Positions 36,171 through 44,650 are shown, numbered from the stretch's first letter. The stretch: DNA of 47,440 bases from Longimicrobium sp. (GCA_036389795.1 DASVWD010000023.1:1-47440), one strand, 5' to 3'. Numbers and translations: made by a program. The notes: a model not told the origin generated them from the letters alone.

Positions 36171-36842
36171 GTGCACCCCGCCGCTCCTCCGGGAAGGGAG
36201 GCGCCGGCCGCGGGCGTCGTCCGGGTGTGGCGCTGGGGGCGCTTCCGCTATCAGGTGGCGACCCCCGGGATGGGGAGGGCCGTGGTGCCCGCCGGGCGCT
36301 GCTGCGCGTGCGGCCGCCCGCCCGGCCCCGGCGTGTACTGGACGGGGGGGAAGCTGCACCTCCCCTTCATGCAGCCCCGGGGGACGCGGCTGCCGGAGTA
36401 CGACTTCCCGCTCTGCGACGACTGCGCCCGCGCCAAGTCGCTGCGCGACGTCTTCCTCTGGGGCGGCGCGGCGCTCGCGTTCCTGGCCGTGCTGGCGCTC
36501 GGCGCCGCGGCGTGGCGGAGCGGCCCGCCGTCCGGGTGGCTGCGGCCGCTGCTCCAGCTCGTCGTGCTCGCGACGGGCGTGGGCTTCGTCGTGGGATGGC
36601 TGGCGGCGCGGCTGGTGGGGCTCGTGTACCCGCGCGTGCGCCGGGGGAACCGCGTCGCGGGCGCGGTGGACTACGCGTTCGAATCGTACCGGGCCGGGTA
36701 CCGCCCCCAGGACTACCGCTGCTTCTTCCGCTTCACCAGCGAGGCGTACGCGCGCGACTTCGCCGCGGCGAACGGCGCCCGCGGCCGCGCGGGTGAAGCG
36801 GCGGTGCCGGCACCGGATCCCGGCGTCGTGAGCCGCTCCTGA
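36171..36842 (+). CDS. Small zinc-ribbon membrane protein, unknown function
   Basis: 223 residues from GTG 36171, one base after the cstA stop, so translationally coupled. Cys pairs CCAC (about 44-47) and CDDC (about 82-85) form a likely zinc ribbon. Two hydrophobic segments follow (about 96-115, 124-150). The soluble C-terminus contains YRCFFRFTSEAYARDFAAAN. Zinc ribbons of this layout are found in many small inner-membrane proteins without a known role. The only context is cstA. The last third of the gene is repeated as a fragment at 44478-44590. Confidence 0.75.
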   Translation: MHPAAPPGREAPAAGVVRVWRWGRFRYQVATPGMGRAVVPAGRCCACGRPPGPGVYWTGGKLHLPFMQPRGTRLPEYDFPLCDDCARAKSLRDVFLWGGAALAFLAVLALGAAAWRSGPPSGWLRPLLQLVVLATGVGFVVGWLAARLVGLVYPRVRRGNRVAGAVDYAFESYRAGYRPQDYRCFFRFTSEAYARDFAAANGARGRAGEAAVPAPDPGVVSRS

Positions 36843-36937
36843 AAATCCCACGGTCCCGAATCTTCTCGCGGCGCCGGGCCGTATCCTCCGGCCGTCCGAT
36901 CGCAGCCCGTCCCCTCCGACCGCCGCAGAACCTTTCG

Positions 36938-38737
36938 ATGGAAGCCCCGGCCCTCCCGCTTTCTCCCGCTTCCCGCGGCCCCGCCCTCCCCCGCGCGTCC
37001 GCGGCCCCGCACTCGCGCGCGGGCGCGCTCGCCTTCCGCGCGAAGGCGGCGCTCTTCCAGCTCCGCCGGGCGGCGGGCGACCTGCGGGCGGGGCCCAGGC
37101 GCCATCCGCGCTCCGCCGCCCTGGAGGACGCGCCCGTGCTGGCCGAGTCGGTGGCCCCGCTCTGGACGGAGGACGACGCGGCGGAGCTGCCGCTGGTGGC
37201 GGGGAAGGTGCACAACCTCCGCCTGGCGCTGCGCCGGCTCGACGGCGTGGAGGTGCCGGCGGGCGCGGTGTTCGGCTTCTGGGCGCAGGTGGGCCGGGCC
37301 ACGCGGCTGCGGGGCTTCGTGGCGGGGCGCGAGCTGCGCGAGGGGTGCCTGGTCCCCTCGGTGGGCGGCGGGCTCTGCCAGCTCTCGGGCGCGCTGTACG
37401 ACGCCGCGCTCCAGGCCGGGTGCGAGATCGTGGAGCGGCACGCGCACAGCCGCGCGGTCCCCGGCTCGTGGGCGGAGCTCGGGCGCGACGCCACCGTCTT
37501 CTGGAACTACGTGGACCTGCGCTTCCGCGCGCCGCACCCCTTCCGCGTGGAGGCGCGCATGGACGCGGGCACGCTCACGGTGCGCCTGCGCGGCCCGCGC
37601 CCCGCCGGGCGGGCGGCCCCGGCCGGGGCGCCCGGGCGGGCGCGCGCGCTGCGGGTGCTGGGCGCGGGGCCGCGCAGCTGCGCCAGTTGCGGCGAGGACG
37701 GGTGCTTCCGCCACCTGGAGGCGCCGCCGGAGCCGGTGGGGCGCGCGGCGCACCTGGTGGACGAGTGGTGGCCGGAGCTCGACGGCTGGCTGGCGGACGT
37801 GCGCCGCCCGGGCGACGTGCTGGGGGTCCCGCTCGACGGGCGGCGGCTGGGGAAGCCGGCGTACGCCTGGACGACGGACGGCGCCGCGCGCGTGCGGCAG
37901 GGCTGGCGGGTGGCGCTCGCGCGCGCATGGCGGTCGCGGCGGCTGGCGGCGCAGGGGGCGGCGCGGCAGCGCGCGCTCCTGGCCGCGGCGGCGGCGCTGG
38001 CGGAGAGCTACGCGCCGCTCCTGCGCCACGACGTGACGCACGTGGTGGCGGCGCAGGGTCTCCTCCCCTTCCTGTGGCGCGCCGGGCACCTGGGCGGGCG
38101 CACCTTCGACGTGCTGATGACGGCGCCGCCGCTGGGCGAGCTGCACGCCCGGCTGGACGCGGCGGCCCGGCTGCACCCCGGGAGCCCCACCCTGGCCGAC
38201 TTCCGCGCCGACGCTGCCCTGGTGCGCGACGAGGCCGAGGCGCTGGCCCACGCGCGGCGGATCGTCACGCCGCACCGCGACGTCGCCGCGCTCTTCCCCG
38301 GCCGGGCCGAGGTGCTGGAGTGGGCGCGCCCGGCCGCCTTCGCGCCCCGGCCGAACCCGGGCCCGCGCCCGCGGATCGTCTTCCCCGGCCCCACGGCGGG
38401 GCGCAAAGGGGCATACGAGCTGCGCTCGGCGCTGGCCGGTGTGGACGCGGAGCTGGTGGCGATGGGGTCGCGGCTGGAGGGGCCCGGCTTCTGGGACGGC
38501 GTGCGCCTGGCCGCGCCGGAGGGGCACTGGCTCGACGGGGCGGACCTGGTGGTGCTCCCCGCGTTCGTGGAGAACCGGCCGCGCCGGCTGCTCGAGGCGC
38601 TCGCGGGCGGCGTCCCCGTGGTCGCCACGCCTGCCTGCGGCCTGGGCCCGGCGGAGGGGCTCACCCTCGTCCCCGCCGGCAACGCCGACGCCCTCCGCGA
38701 CGCGATCGCGGCCGTGCTCGCCGCGCGCGGCGTGTGA
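36938..38737 (+). CDS. VanW-glycosyltransferase fusion protein
   Basis: 599 residues. The VanW domain occupies about 85-215, with NLRLALRRLDGVEVPAGAVF, VGGGLCQLSGALYDAALQAG and GRDATVFWNYVDLRF. A Cys cluster CASCGEDGCFRHL follows near 245-257. Residues about 280-599 look like a GT-B glycosyltransferase-type domain: VTHVVAAQGLLPFLWRAGHL, IVFPGPTAGRKGAYELRSAL, and a donor-binding-like end VVLPAFVENRPRRLLEALAG. VanW domains occur in cell-envelope proteins, some in glycopeptide resistance clusters, with unproven activity. A cytosolic enzyme for an envelope glycan is inferred. The final 324 bases are repeated at 40639-40961 behind an inserted gene. Confidence 0.82.
   Translation: MEAPALPLSPASRGPALPRASAAPHSRAGALAFRAKAALFQLRRAAGDLRAGPRRHPRSAALEDAPVLAESVAPLWTEDDAAELPLVAGKVHNLRLALRRLDGVEVPAGAVFGFWAQVGRATRLRGFVAGRELREGCLVPSVGGGLCQLSGALYDAALQAGCEIVERHAHSRAVPGSWAELGRDATVFWNYVDLRFRAPHPFRVEARMDAGTLTVRLRGPRPAGRAAPAGAPGRARALRVLGAGPRSCASCGEDGCFRHLEAPPEPVGRAAHLVDEWWPELDGWLADVRRPGDVLGVPLDGRRLGKPAYAWTTDGAARVRQGWRVALARAWRSRRLAAQGAARQRALLAAAAALAESYAPLLRHDVTHVVAAQGLLPFLWRAGHLGGRTFDVLMTAPPLGELHARLDAAARLHPGSPTLADFRADAALVRDEAEALAHARRIVTPHRDVAALFPGRAEVLEWARPAAFAPRPNPGPRPRIVFPGPTAGRKGAYELRSALAGVDAELVAMGSRLEGPGFWDGVRLAAPEGHWLDGADLVVLPAFVENRPRRLLEALAGGVPVVATPACGLGPAEGLTLVPAGNADALRDAIAAVLAARGV
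38414..38737 (+). repeat. Direct duplication, left copy (3' end of the VanW-GT gene)
   Basis: From TACGAGCTGCGCTCGG (38414) to the stop this copy matches 40639-40961 base for base for about the first 115 bases, then with scattered differences that increase in the last 60 bases. The repeat interval is 2225 bases. The copy here is in frame. Confidence 0.92.
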
Positions 38738-38754
38738 GGCTAGGGTGTATTCGG

Positions 38755-38783
38755 AAGAAAGATCTGCGAGTTTCTATCGCAGA
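38755..38783 (-). terminator. Terminator of the phosphofructokinase gene
   Basis: On the minus strand the stem TCTGCGA/TCGCAGA (38763-38783, 7-base loop) is followed by TCTTTCTTCC. It lies 28 bases past the kinase stop and only 26 bases from the end of the VanW-GT gene. Confidence 0.65.
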
Positions 38784-38810
38784 CCAGCATTTTCAACTCC
38801 CACGCTGTCC

Positions 38811-40274
38811 TCACCGCTTGGCTTGGCGCCTGTTTTTCCCATCGTCTTCTACGTCAAGAGGCCTGGTACGCTCGGCAGGTGAGAGCGGCTGTCCTGTGCT
38901 GCTCACCACCTGCTTCCAGAACATCCCTGGGATTGGGATTTTCTTCTTTCCCTCTCCCACCAGGCTCAGCGGGACGAGGACGAACTCGGCCAGCCACTGC
39001 GAGATCATGAAGTCGGTGTAGCCGCCCAAGGCGTTGTCGACGGCCAGCGCACCCAGCCGCTCGCAATAGATCTGGTCGTGTGCATTGGCTGGCACGGCCC
39101 GGATGTGGTGGCGCGGCTGGTTCGTGAACACCTCGATCTCCTTGTCCCGCGCGTCGTGCACGCGCTTCTTCAGCTCATCCCTGAGGTAATCGCAGAAGTC
39201 CGCCTTCTTCACCTCCCTGTCCTTGAGCTTGGCCTTCTTGCCTTCGAGCACGGCTCCCGCCCCTTCCGCCATGACCACCACCGCATGAGGCGTGTGGTCC
39301 CTCTCCTGCACCCTTTCTTCTACGTGGCGGATCACGTCGTCCAGGTACTGCCTCGCTTGGTCGACGCTGAGGGCGTCGAACACCTCGGGAATCAGCACTA
39401 GGTCGACGTGCCCGCTCGCTAGCGCCGCGTTCGCCGCCACGAATCCGGCCTCGGCGCCGAACAACTCAATCACGCAGATCCGCCGGGTCGACTCGGCCTC
39501 GCTACGCAGGATGTTGATGACGCGGGTTGCCCGTTCTACCGCTGTGTTGAAGCCGAACGACTGCCAAACCCACAGCAGGTCGTTATCCATCGTCTTGGGG
39601 ATGCCGACGATGCTGCGGGTGGGGTTTGCCAGCGCGAGTTCGTGGGCGACCTTCAGCGAGCCGTCACCGCCTATGACGTACAGGATGTTGATCTTGTGCC
39701 GGGTGAGATTCCCGGTGATGTCGCGTACCAGCAGTTCGAGTTCGTTGTCGTCCTTCTGTCCCCCTCGGACGTTACCCAGCTTCGAACCTCCGTCGTAAAG
39801 CCATTCCTCGGTCATCTTGGGTGTGAGCGGGACCTTGTTGTCGGTCAGGTTGCGGAGCCCTTCGAAGCTGTTGTAGACGCCGAGTACCTTTCCTTTGTTG
39901 TCGTAGAGGTCGTGGCGCTTGACGATGCTGTGCACTACCCGGTGCAGCCCCGGCGCCAGCCCTCCGGTGGTCACGATGGCCACGTTCACCTTGTGGGGGT
40001 CGTGGTGCAGGTCCTCACGTGGGCCAGCCTCCAAGAAAGAAGGCACCTCAAGCCCGGCCGCCTGGAATTGCTTCAGTAGCCAGTTGTCCGCGATTACCGC
40101 CTTCCTATGTTCATGCGTGCGAAATAGTCCCAAAATGTCCTGGCCTAGGTGGTTCTTGTGCGGTTGAGGATCCAATTGCTTGACCGCTGTGTCAAAATTG
40201 CGACCCTCGGCTACATGTTGCAGCAGGATCTCACGTTCGCTGGTCATCCGTCTAAGGTCGGGAATTCTGGCCAT
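38811..40274 (-). CDS. 6-phosphofructokinase family protein, inserted gene
   Basis: 487 residues from the ATG at 40272-40274 (GGAG 8 bases before). A family-X/plant-like PFK layout with an N-terminal extension of about 95 residues: TTGGLAPGLHRVV (102-114), GGDGS (202-206, Gly as in ATP-using enzymes rather than the Asp common in PPi-using ones), PKTMDND (226-232, catalytic Asp), FGFNTAVERA, VMAEGAG. It should phosphorylate fructose-6-phosphate in glycolysis; the phosphate donor is uncertain. The reading frame is visibly poorer in GC at third positions than every neighbour (AAG, GAT, TTG, AAT are frequent). It lies between two copies of the neighbouring gene's 3' end. Both facts point to recent acquisition. 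Confidence 0.9.
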   Translation of the reverse strand: MARIPDLRRMTSEREILLQHVAEGRNFDTAVKQLDPQPHKNHLGQDILGLFRTHEHRKAVIADNWLLKQFQAAGLEVPSFLEAGPREDLHHDPHKVNVAIVTTGGLAPGLHRVVHSIVKRHDLYDNKGKVLGVYNSFEGLRNLTDNKVPLTPKMTEEWLYDGGSKLGNVRGGQKDDNELELLVRDITGNLTRHKINILYVIGGDGSLKVAHELALANPTRSIVGIPKTMDNDLLWVWQSFGFNTAVERATRVINILRSEAESTRRICVIELFGAEAGFVAANAALASGHVDLVLIPEVFDALSVDQARQYLDDVIRHVEERVQERDHTPHAVVVMAEGAGAVLEGKKAKLKDREVKKADFCDYLRDELKKRVHDARDKEIEVFTNQPRHHIRAVPANAHDQIYCERLGALAVDNALGGYTDFMISQWLAEFVLVPLSLVGEGKKKIPIPGMFWKQVVSSTGQPLSPAERTRPLDVEDDGKNRRQAKR

Positions 40275-40638
40275 GGCAGTTCTCCACTTATGTAGTGCGA
40301 AGGGGCGGTCCGTGCCGCCTCCAACTCGTCATTTCTCCGGTAATTTGCCGCCGGGAGCGGGGAAACGTCAGGAATCATTGTTGCGCCGACGACAGCTGAA
40401 AATTGATCTGAAGGCCGTCGTCGCCGCCAGTATACGTGGCGCTCTCTCCGCCAGCAATGACGATGTGTGCCCGACGATGCGACCTGCTCGCGTGCTCCAG
40501 CAGAGATGCTGTTGGGCCTTTCTACAACGGCGGCGCTCCCACGGCGAACGGTTGGGCGTACCGCGCCCAAGTGTTTTTGCGTCTGCCTAAACGGGGCATA
40601 TCTTCTCCCTTCCATCGCTCACCCGCACCCCGCTGACG
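40275..40638. other. Right part of the inserted segment, no gene
   Basis: Upstream region of the phosphofructokinase gene, less GC-rich than the rest of the window. TACATA (minus strand, near 40290) could be a -10 box but no matching -35 was found. The 123-codon minus frame at 40244-40615 overlaps the kinase start and resembles nothing. No integrase, transposase or tRNA was seen. Confidence 0.55.
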
Positions 40639-40961
40639 TACGAGCTGCGCTCGGCGCTGGCCGGTGTGGACGCGGAGCTGGTGGCGATGGGGTCGCGGCT
40701 GGAGGGGCCCGGCTTCTGGGACGGCGTGCGCCTGGCCGCGCCGGAGGGGCACTGGCTCGACGGGGCGACCTGGTGGTGCTCCCCGCGTTCGTGGAGAACC
40801 GGCCGCGCCAGCTGCTCGAGGCGCTCGCGGGCGGCGTCCCCGTGGTCGCCACGCCTGCCTGCGGCCTGGGCCCGGCGGAGGGGCTCACCCTCGTTCCCGC
40901 CGGCGACGCCGCCGCCCTCCGCGAGGCGGTCGAGGGCGTGCTGGCCGCGCGCGCCGGATGA
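40639..40961 (+). pseudogene. Displaced, frameshifted copy of the VanW-GT 3' end
   Basis: Duplicate of 38414-38737. One G is missing where the first copy reads GGGGCGGACCTGG, so the two halves lie in different frames (TYELRSAL... then ENRPRQLLEALAGGVPVVAT). There is no start or promoter. The last 60 bases differ at a dozen or so positions from the left copy. The sequence after it may be the original downstream flank. Confidence 0.88.
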
Positions 40962-41075
40962 CCGTGTTGCCGACGCAGGCGCCTGCTCCTGCCGTTCAAC
41001 GATTGATGGAAGCGACCGGGACCGCTCACGGCGTGGGGGCCGAAGAGCGATTCTGGTCTGGGTGGCCGATTCGCG

Positions 41076-41807
41076 TCAGGCCGGCCGTCGCGCCTCGATC
41101 GGCTTCGCGGTCATCATTCCGCGCAGATTCTGTTTCAGACGGACTCGCCACATCCAGAAAAGCAGCACCACGAGCGGGCTGACGGCCAGGACGACGAGCA
41201 GCGGGACGATGCGGATCGGCTCGGGAATGAACTTCATCTGGCCAAGGAGGAACGAGCCGGACGCGATGAACAGCCCGAAGGACATCCGCCAGAGATGGCG
41301 CGCCAGCCGTCGCGTTCCCTGAATGCCGCCGGCCCGGATCATCCTGAGATCGCCGATGGCGGCGAGCAGGATGACCGTGGCCATGAAGAACATCATCCCG
41401 GCAGGCACACCATCGATCTGGTTTCCCGGCCTGCCGAGCGCGGTGAATGCGCGAGTGTATTCCCCCGCGGCGAGTGTGAATGCCAGCACCATGAGGGCCA
41501 TGCCCACCCGCCGGCCTGCTCCAGGCAGCGGCTTGACGGCGGTGTAGGCGGTGAACACGAGGTAGACGATGAGCACTCCGCCACCGATGGACTTGCCCTC
41601 GTATGCGGAGATGATCGCTACCGCAATCGCAGTGGCGATCATCGCGTACACGAAGACCAGGCCGCTGCGGCGATGCCACGTCCCTCCTTTGCGAACCGCG
41701 ATGGCCATGAATCCCGCCGCGAGGGCCACCAGCCCCGTCGCGAGGTGAAACGCGAGGACCAGAAAGAGCAGCCCGGTCGACGTCGCGAGTGTCACACGCT
41801 CGCTCAC
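41076..41807 (-). CDS. Multi-pass membrane protein (DUF2306-like)
   Basis: 243 residues from GTG 41805-41807, with GGAGGAG directly upstream. A second GTG at 41793-41795 is also possible. About seven hydrophobic segments: LATSTGLLFLVLAFHLATGL, then HRRSGLVFVYAMIATAIAVA, GGVLIVYLVFTAYTAVKPLP, VGMALMVLAFTLAAGEY, AGMMFFMATVILLAAIGDL, LWRMSFGLFIASGSFLLGQM, IVPLLVVLAVSPLVVLLFWM. The His-Arg-Arg-Ser-Gly motif after the second helix and the His near LARHLWRMS recall DUF2306/cytochrome-like membrane proteins. Function unknown. A perfect palindrome lies 40 bases upstream. Base use is less extreme than in the surrounding genes. Confidence 0.78.
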   Translation of the reverse strand: MSERVTLATSTGLLFLVLAFHLATGLVALAAGFMAIAVRKGGTWHRRSGLVFVYAMIATAIAVAIISAYEGKSIGGGVLIVYLVFTAYTAVKPLPGAGRRVGMALMVLAFTLAAGEYTRAFTALGRPGNQIDGVPAGMMFFMATVILLAAIGDLRMIRAGGIQGTRRLARHLWRMSFGLFIASGSFLLGQMKFIPEPIRIVPLLVVLAVSPLVVLLFWMWRVRLKQNLRGMMTAKPIEARRPA

Positions 41808-41846
41808 AGCTCCTCCTCCGCGAAGGCTCGTGTTCAGAACCGGCCA

Positions 41847-41865
41847 CGTATGGGTTTCCCATACG
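41847..41865. promoter_or_regulatory. 19-base perfect palindrome, likely operator
   Basis: CGTATGGG-TTT-CCCATACG, 40 bases upstream of the membrane protein start at 41807. Its size and symmetry fit a dimeric repressor site; no regulator gene is adjacent. Confidence 0.5.
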
Positions 41866-42065
41866 AAACGCTGGAGCATTGGTTTCAGACTCATCGCCGC
41901 ACGCCGCGAGCTCCCCGGATGAGCCGCCCGCGGCGGGCACCGAGCGCCGTGAGTTCGGCCAGCTCGTTGCGGTGCACGAGGCGGGAGAAGCTGCTGCACG
42001 TAGTCAGGAAGGGCGCAGTTCAGGAGGCTCGGGGGTCGGCACTGGCAGGAAAACGCCCGTGCTGG

Positions 42066-42127
42066 CACGGAGTCAACGGAGTCAACCGGGACAGCGGGAT
42101 CCGGTGTTCCCCGTCGACTCCGTGTGA
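42066..42127. repeat. Hyphenated palindrome, repeat family A variant
   Basis: The left arm is CACGGAGTCAACGGAGTCAA. The right arm is CCCCGTCGACTCCGTGTG. Same GGAGTC word as at 4098 and 10641. Located in the 627-base gap 41808-42434, which has no gene. Confidence 0.75.
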
Positions 42128-42154
42128 TCCCGTTTCTTGAGATCAACTGCGCAT

Positions 42155-42340
42155 TGTCGTTCCGAGGGAGCCATGCCCCAGAGCCGCGGAGTGACGGAAG
42201 GACAGGCGGCCGAGGAATCTGCCCAGCGCGGCTGGGTGTCTGAATCCCGGTCGGGGTCTTCCCGCCGGATGCCAAATCCTGATCCTACAGACCTCGAGCG
42301 GGGTCAAGTAGATTCCTCGTCGTTCCTCCTCGGAATGACA
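42155..42340. repeat. Repeat family E, two inverted copies
   Basis: The plus copy (42155-42220) begins TGTCGTTCCGAGGGAG and ends GGCCGAGGAATCT. The second copy (42310-42340), read on the minus strand, is TGTCATTCCGAGGAGGAACG then ACGAGGAATCT. They face each other about 90 bases apart. Repeats built from TCATTCCGAGG...GAGGAATCT are common in dispersed bacterial repeats. Confidence 0.7.
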
Positions 42341-42434
42341 CCAATCGTGGAAATCGGTATGAGGCCTTTCCCTCCTCTCGAAGCCCGGAAAACCACCCGG
42401 GCGCCATACCGGCTATCGTTCCAGGCACCGGCGA

Positions 42435-44186
42435 TCACCGCCCCTGCCGGATCAGCTCGAGCACGGTGTCCAGCACCGGGTCGCGGTTGGCGCGGTAGTC
42501 GTCGGCGGTGAGCGCCACGGGGACGTCCGGGGCGATCCAGCGCCGCGCGTCGCGCGGGGAGGTGAGGCTCCACTCCACCGTGGAGAGGTAGAGGGGAAGG
42601 CCGCTGTAGGGGAGCACCAGGACCGCCGGGTCGCCGTGCTGGCGGGGCTGGGCGCCGGTGGGCTCGCCCACGAACACCGCGTTGGTCAGGCGGTCCAGCT
42701 CCACCACGAAGTTCATGGCCGCCGAGCCGGTGTTCCTCCCCACCAGCACGAAGAGCCGCGCTCCCTCGCGCGCGTCGTGGGCGATCAGGGTGCGCAGCAG
42801 CTCGGGATAAAGGTAGGTGTTGCCGCCGGTGTTGCGCCGCACGTCCACCACCACGCCGCGCGTGCCGGGGTGCTCGGCCAGCCACCGCCGCAGCCGCAGC
42901 CCGAACTCGGCGAGGTTCTCCCTCCCCTCCTGCGGGAAGGTGCGGCTGAAGTTCACGTACACGGCCGAGTCCGCCGCCAGCGGCTCGAACCAGTACCACT
43001 CGCCCGGGCGGCTCATGGACAGCGGCGGCGGAGTGGGGGCGCCCGGCGGGGGAAGGAGGGTGCGCGCGACGGGGGCCTCCGACGACGCCACCTCCACCTC
43101 GCGCGCCCGGCCGGCGGCGTCCTCCACCCCGAGCCGCACGCGGCCGGGCTCGCGCGCGATCCCCAGCGCGTGCAGCACGTGCGGCGTGCGCAGCACCTCC
43201 GGGGCGTTCAGGCGAAAGGACTCGCCCTCGTCGGACTGCACCAGGGGCTCGATCGCGCGCAGCACCCGCTCCACCGGGACGCCGTCCACCGCCACCACGC
43301 GCGCGCCCACCAGCGCCCGGTGCGCGCTGTCGGCGTTCACCACCAGCACGCCCTCGGGGAAGAGGTGGAAGACCAGGGGCAGGCCGCCCGTGCGCCCCAG
43401 CCGCGCGGGGAGGTCGCCCCGGAAGCCGACGCCGGTGTGGCCGCGGCCCAGCAGGGAGACGAGCTTCTGCAGCTCCACCGCCACCTGCGCGTCGGTGAGC
43501 GCGCCGACGCGCTCCTTCACCCGCGCGGCGGCGCGCAGGATCGAGTCCGGGAGCGGCCGGCCGCCGGCGTACTCGGGGCGGAAGCGGCGGATGGAGGCCA
43601 GGAGGTAGTCCACGTCCGCCCTCCACCCGCTCTCGCGCGGGGCGGTGGAGTCGGCGGGGGGCGGCATGAGCGCCTGGAAGCGCGGGTGCCCCCGGAGCGC
43701 GTGGAAGGCGCTGTCCTGCAGCAGCTCGCCCACCCACTCCAGGCGGTGGACCAGCACCGCGCGCTCCAGCCAGGCGAGCGCGCTGTCGGGCTGGCCCGAG
43801 CGCGCGTACGACTCGGCGGCGAGCGCGGCGTTGGTGGTGGGATACGGCGACACCCCCAGCGCGTCCGCCCGGGCGAAGGCGGGGGCGGCGCCGCGGAAGT
43901 CGCCCGCGCGGTAGCGGGCCGTGCCAAGGCGCCGCCAGGTCTCGCCGTCCCAGGGATACGCCGCGGTGAGCCGCGCGTACGCCTCGGCCGCCAGCTCCCA
44001 CTCCTCGCGCTCCAGGCGCTCCCCCGCCTCGCGCGCGAGCGCCGCGTACTGCAGCGGCGTGATCCCGCGCGGCCCCGGCACCAGCGCCGTTCCCAGCGAC
44101 TGGGCGCCGAGCGCGCCCCCCGCGGGCCCGGTAGATAGGAGGACGGCGAGCGTGGAGAGCACGAGCAGGGGGAGGCGGCGTCGCAT
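42435..44186 (-). CDS. Exported TPR and S41-type peptidase-like protein
   Basis: 583 residues from the ATG at 44184-44186. Signal peptide at about 1-28 (MRRRLPLLVLSTLAVLLSTG). TPR-like helices at about 43-150 (WELAAEAYARLTAAYPWDGE, ESYARSGQPDSALAWLERAV). A PDZ-like stretch is at about 280-320 (VVNADSAHRALVGARVVAVDG). The S41 peptidase fold runs from about 400: VVVDVRRNTGGN (446-456), then the nucleophile Ser488 in GRNTGSAAMNFV and VFVGEPTGAQ. The typical C-terminal-processing Lys is not obvious. Probably periplasmic or secreted; substrate unknown. It resembles other S41 family proteins with N-terminal TPRs. No operon partner. Confidence 0.85.
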   Translation of the reverse strand: MRRRLPLLVLSTLAVLLSTGPAGGALGAQSLGTALVPGPRGITPLQYAALAREAGERLEREEWELAAEAYARLTAAYPWDGETWRRLGTARYRAGDFRGAAPAFARADALGVSPYPTTNAALAAESYARSGQPDSALAWLERAVLVHRLEWVGELLQDSAFHALRGHPRFQALMPPPADSTAPRESGWRADVDYLLASIRRFRPEYAGGRPLPDSILRAAARVKERVGALTDAQVAVELQKLVSLLGRGHTGVGFRGDLPARLGRTGGLPLVFHLFPEGVLVVNADSAHRALVGARVVAVDGVPVERVLRAIEPLVQSDEGESFRLNAPEVLRTPHVLHALGIAREPGRVRLGVEDAAGRAREVEVASSEAPVARTLLPPPGAPTPPPLSMSRPGEWYWFEPLAADSAVYVNFSRTFPQEGRENLAEFGLRLRRWLAEHPGTRGVVVDVRRNTGGNTYLYPELLRTLIAHDAREGARLFVLVGRNTGSAAMNFVVELDRLTNAVFVGEPTGAQPRQHGDPAVLVLPYSGLPLYLSTVEWSLTSPRDARRWIAPDVPVALTADDYRANRDPVLDTVLELIRQGR

Positions 44187-44477
44187 CGGGGTTCGTCCGG
44201 TCGCGGGGGAAACAGGTGTCTCGGCACCGCGATGTGACGTGGGACGGAGCGCCAGGGTTGGTCGCGTCCGGTCGCACTTTGGGATCGGCGGCGCCCGCCC
44301 TCCTCCACGTCGGCACCGTGGCGGCGCCGGGAGCCGGCGGCGGAAGGACGCCCCGGCTGCTCTTTCGACCTGCCCTGCAGTGAGCGCGAGGGACTGAACC
44401 GGGCATCGCGCGGGTTCGACCCGGAGGACGCCGCTCGCGGGCAACTCCCTCCCGAACCTTCCCGCGGAGATTTTTAT
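44187..44477. other. Gap upstream of the S41 gene
   Basis: 291 bases between the S41 gene start and the duplicated fragment. I find no gene, no repeat arm and no convincing promoter. Confidence 0.5.
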
Positions 44478-44590
44478 GGGCGGTGGACTGCGCGCTCGAG
44501 CCGTACCGGGCGGGACGCCGCCCCCGGGACGACCGCTGCTTCTTCCGCTTCTCCAGCGAGGCGTACGCGCGCGACTTCGCCGCGGCCCGA
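44478..44590 (+). pseudogene. Fragment duplicated from the zinc-ribbon membrane protein gene
   Basis: Translates as VDCALEPYRAGRRPRDDRC then FFRFSSEAYARDFAAA. This matches the C-terminal 35 residues of the 36171-36842 product (VDYAFESYRAGYRPQDYRC, FFRFTSEAYARDFAAA). About 110 bases are alike at DNA level (36664-36774). There is no start site, and the zinc ribbon and membrane segments are missing. It is either a relic of a second gene copy or a transposed piece. Confidence 0.78.
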
Positions 44591-44616
44591 CGGCGGCGGC
44601 GGGAGGGCCGGAGACG

Positions 44617-44650
44617 CGGAGGAGGACCGGTGACTGCCGGTCCTCCTCCG
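44617..44650. terminator. Perfect hairpin downstream of the pseudogene fragment
   Basis: 14-base stem CGGAGGAGGACCGG / CCGGTCCTCCTCCG with 6-base loop. No U-tract follows. It may be the surviving terminator of the lost gene. Confidence 0.5.

Noticed and set aside
40244-40615. 123-codon minus-strand frame ahead of the phosphofructokinase gene
   Set aside because: Overlaps the kinase start in another frame and matches nothing.
38738-40638. Classical insertion sequence explanation for the phosphofructokinase segment
   Set aside because: No transposase and no terminal inverted repeats; the flanking duplication is 324 bases, far longer than any target-site duplication.
41808-42275. N-terminal extension of the membrane protein frame
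   Set aside because: Hydrophilic and Arg/Pro-rich with the palindromic operator inside it; the GTG at 41807 has GGAGGAG upstream.
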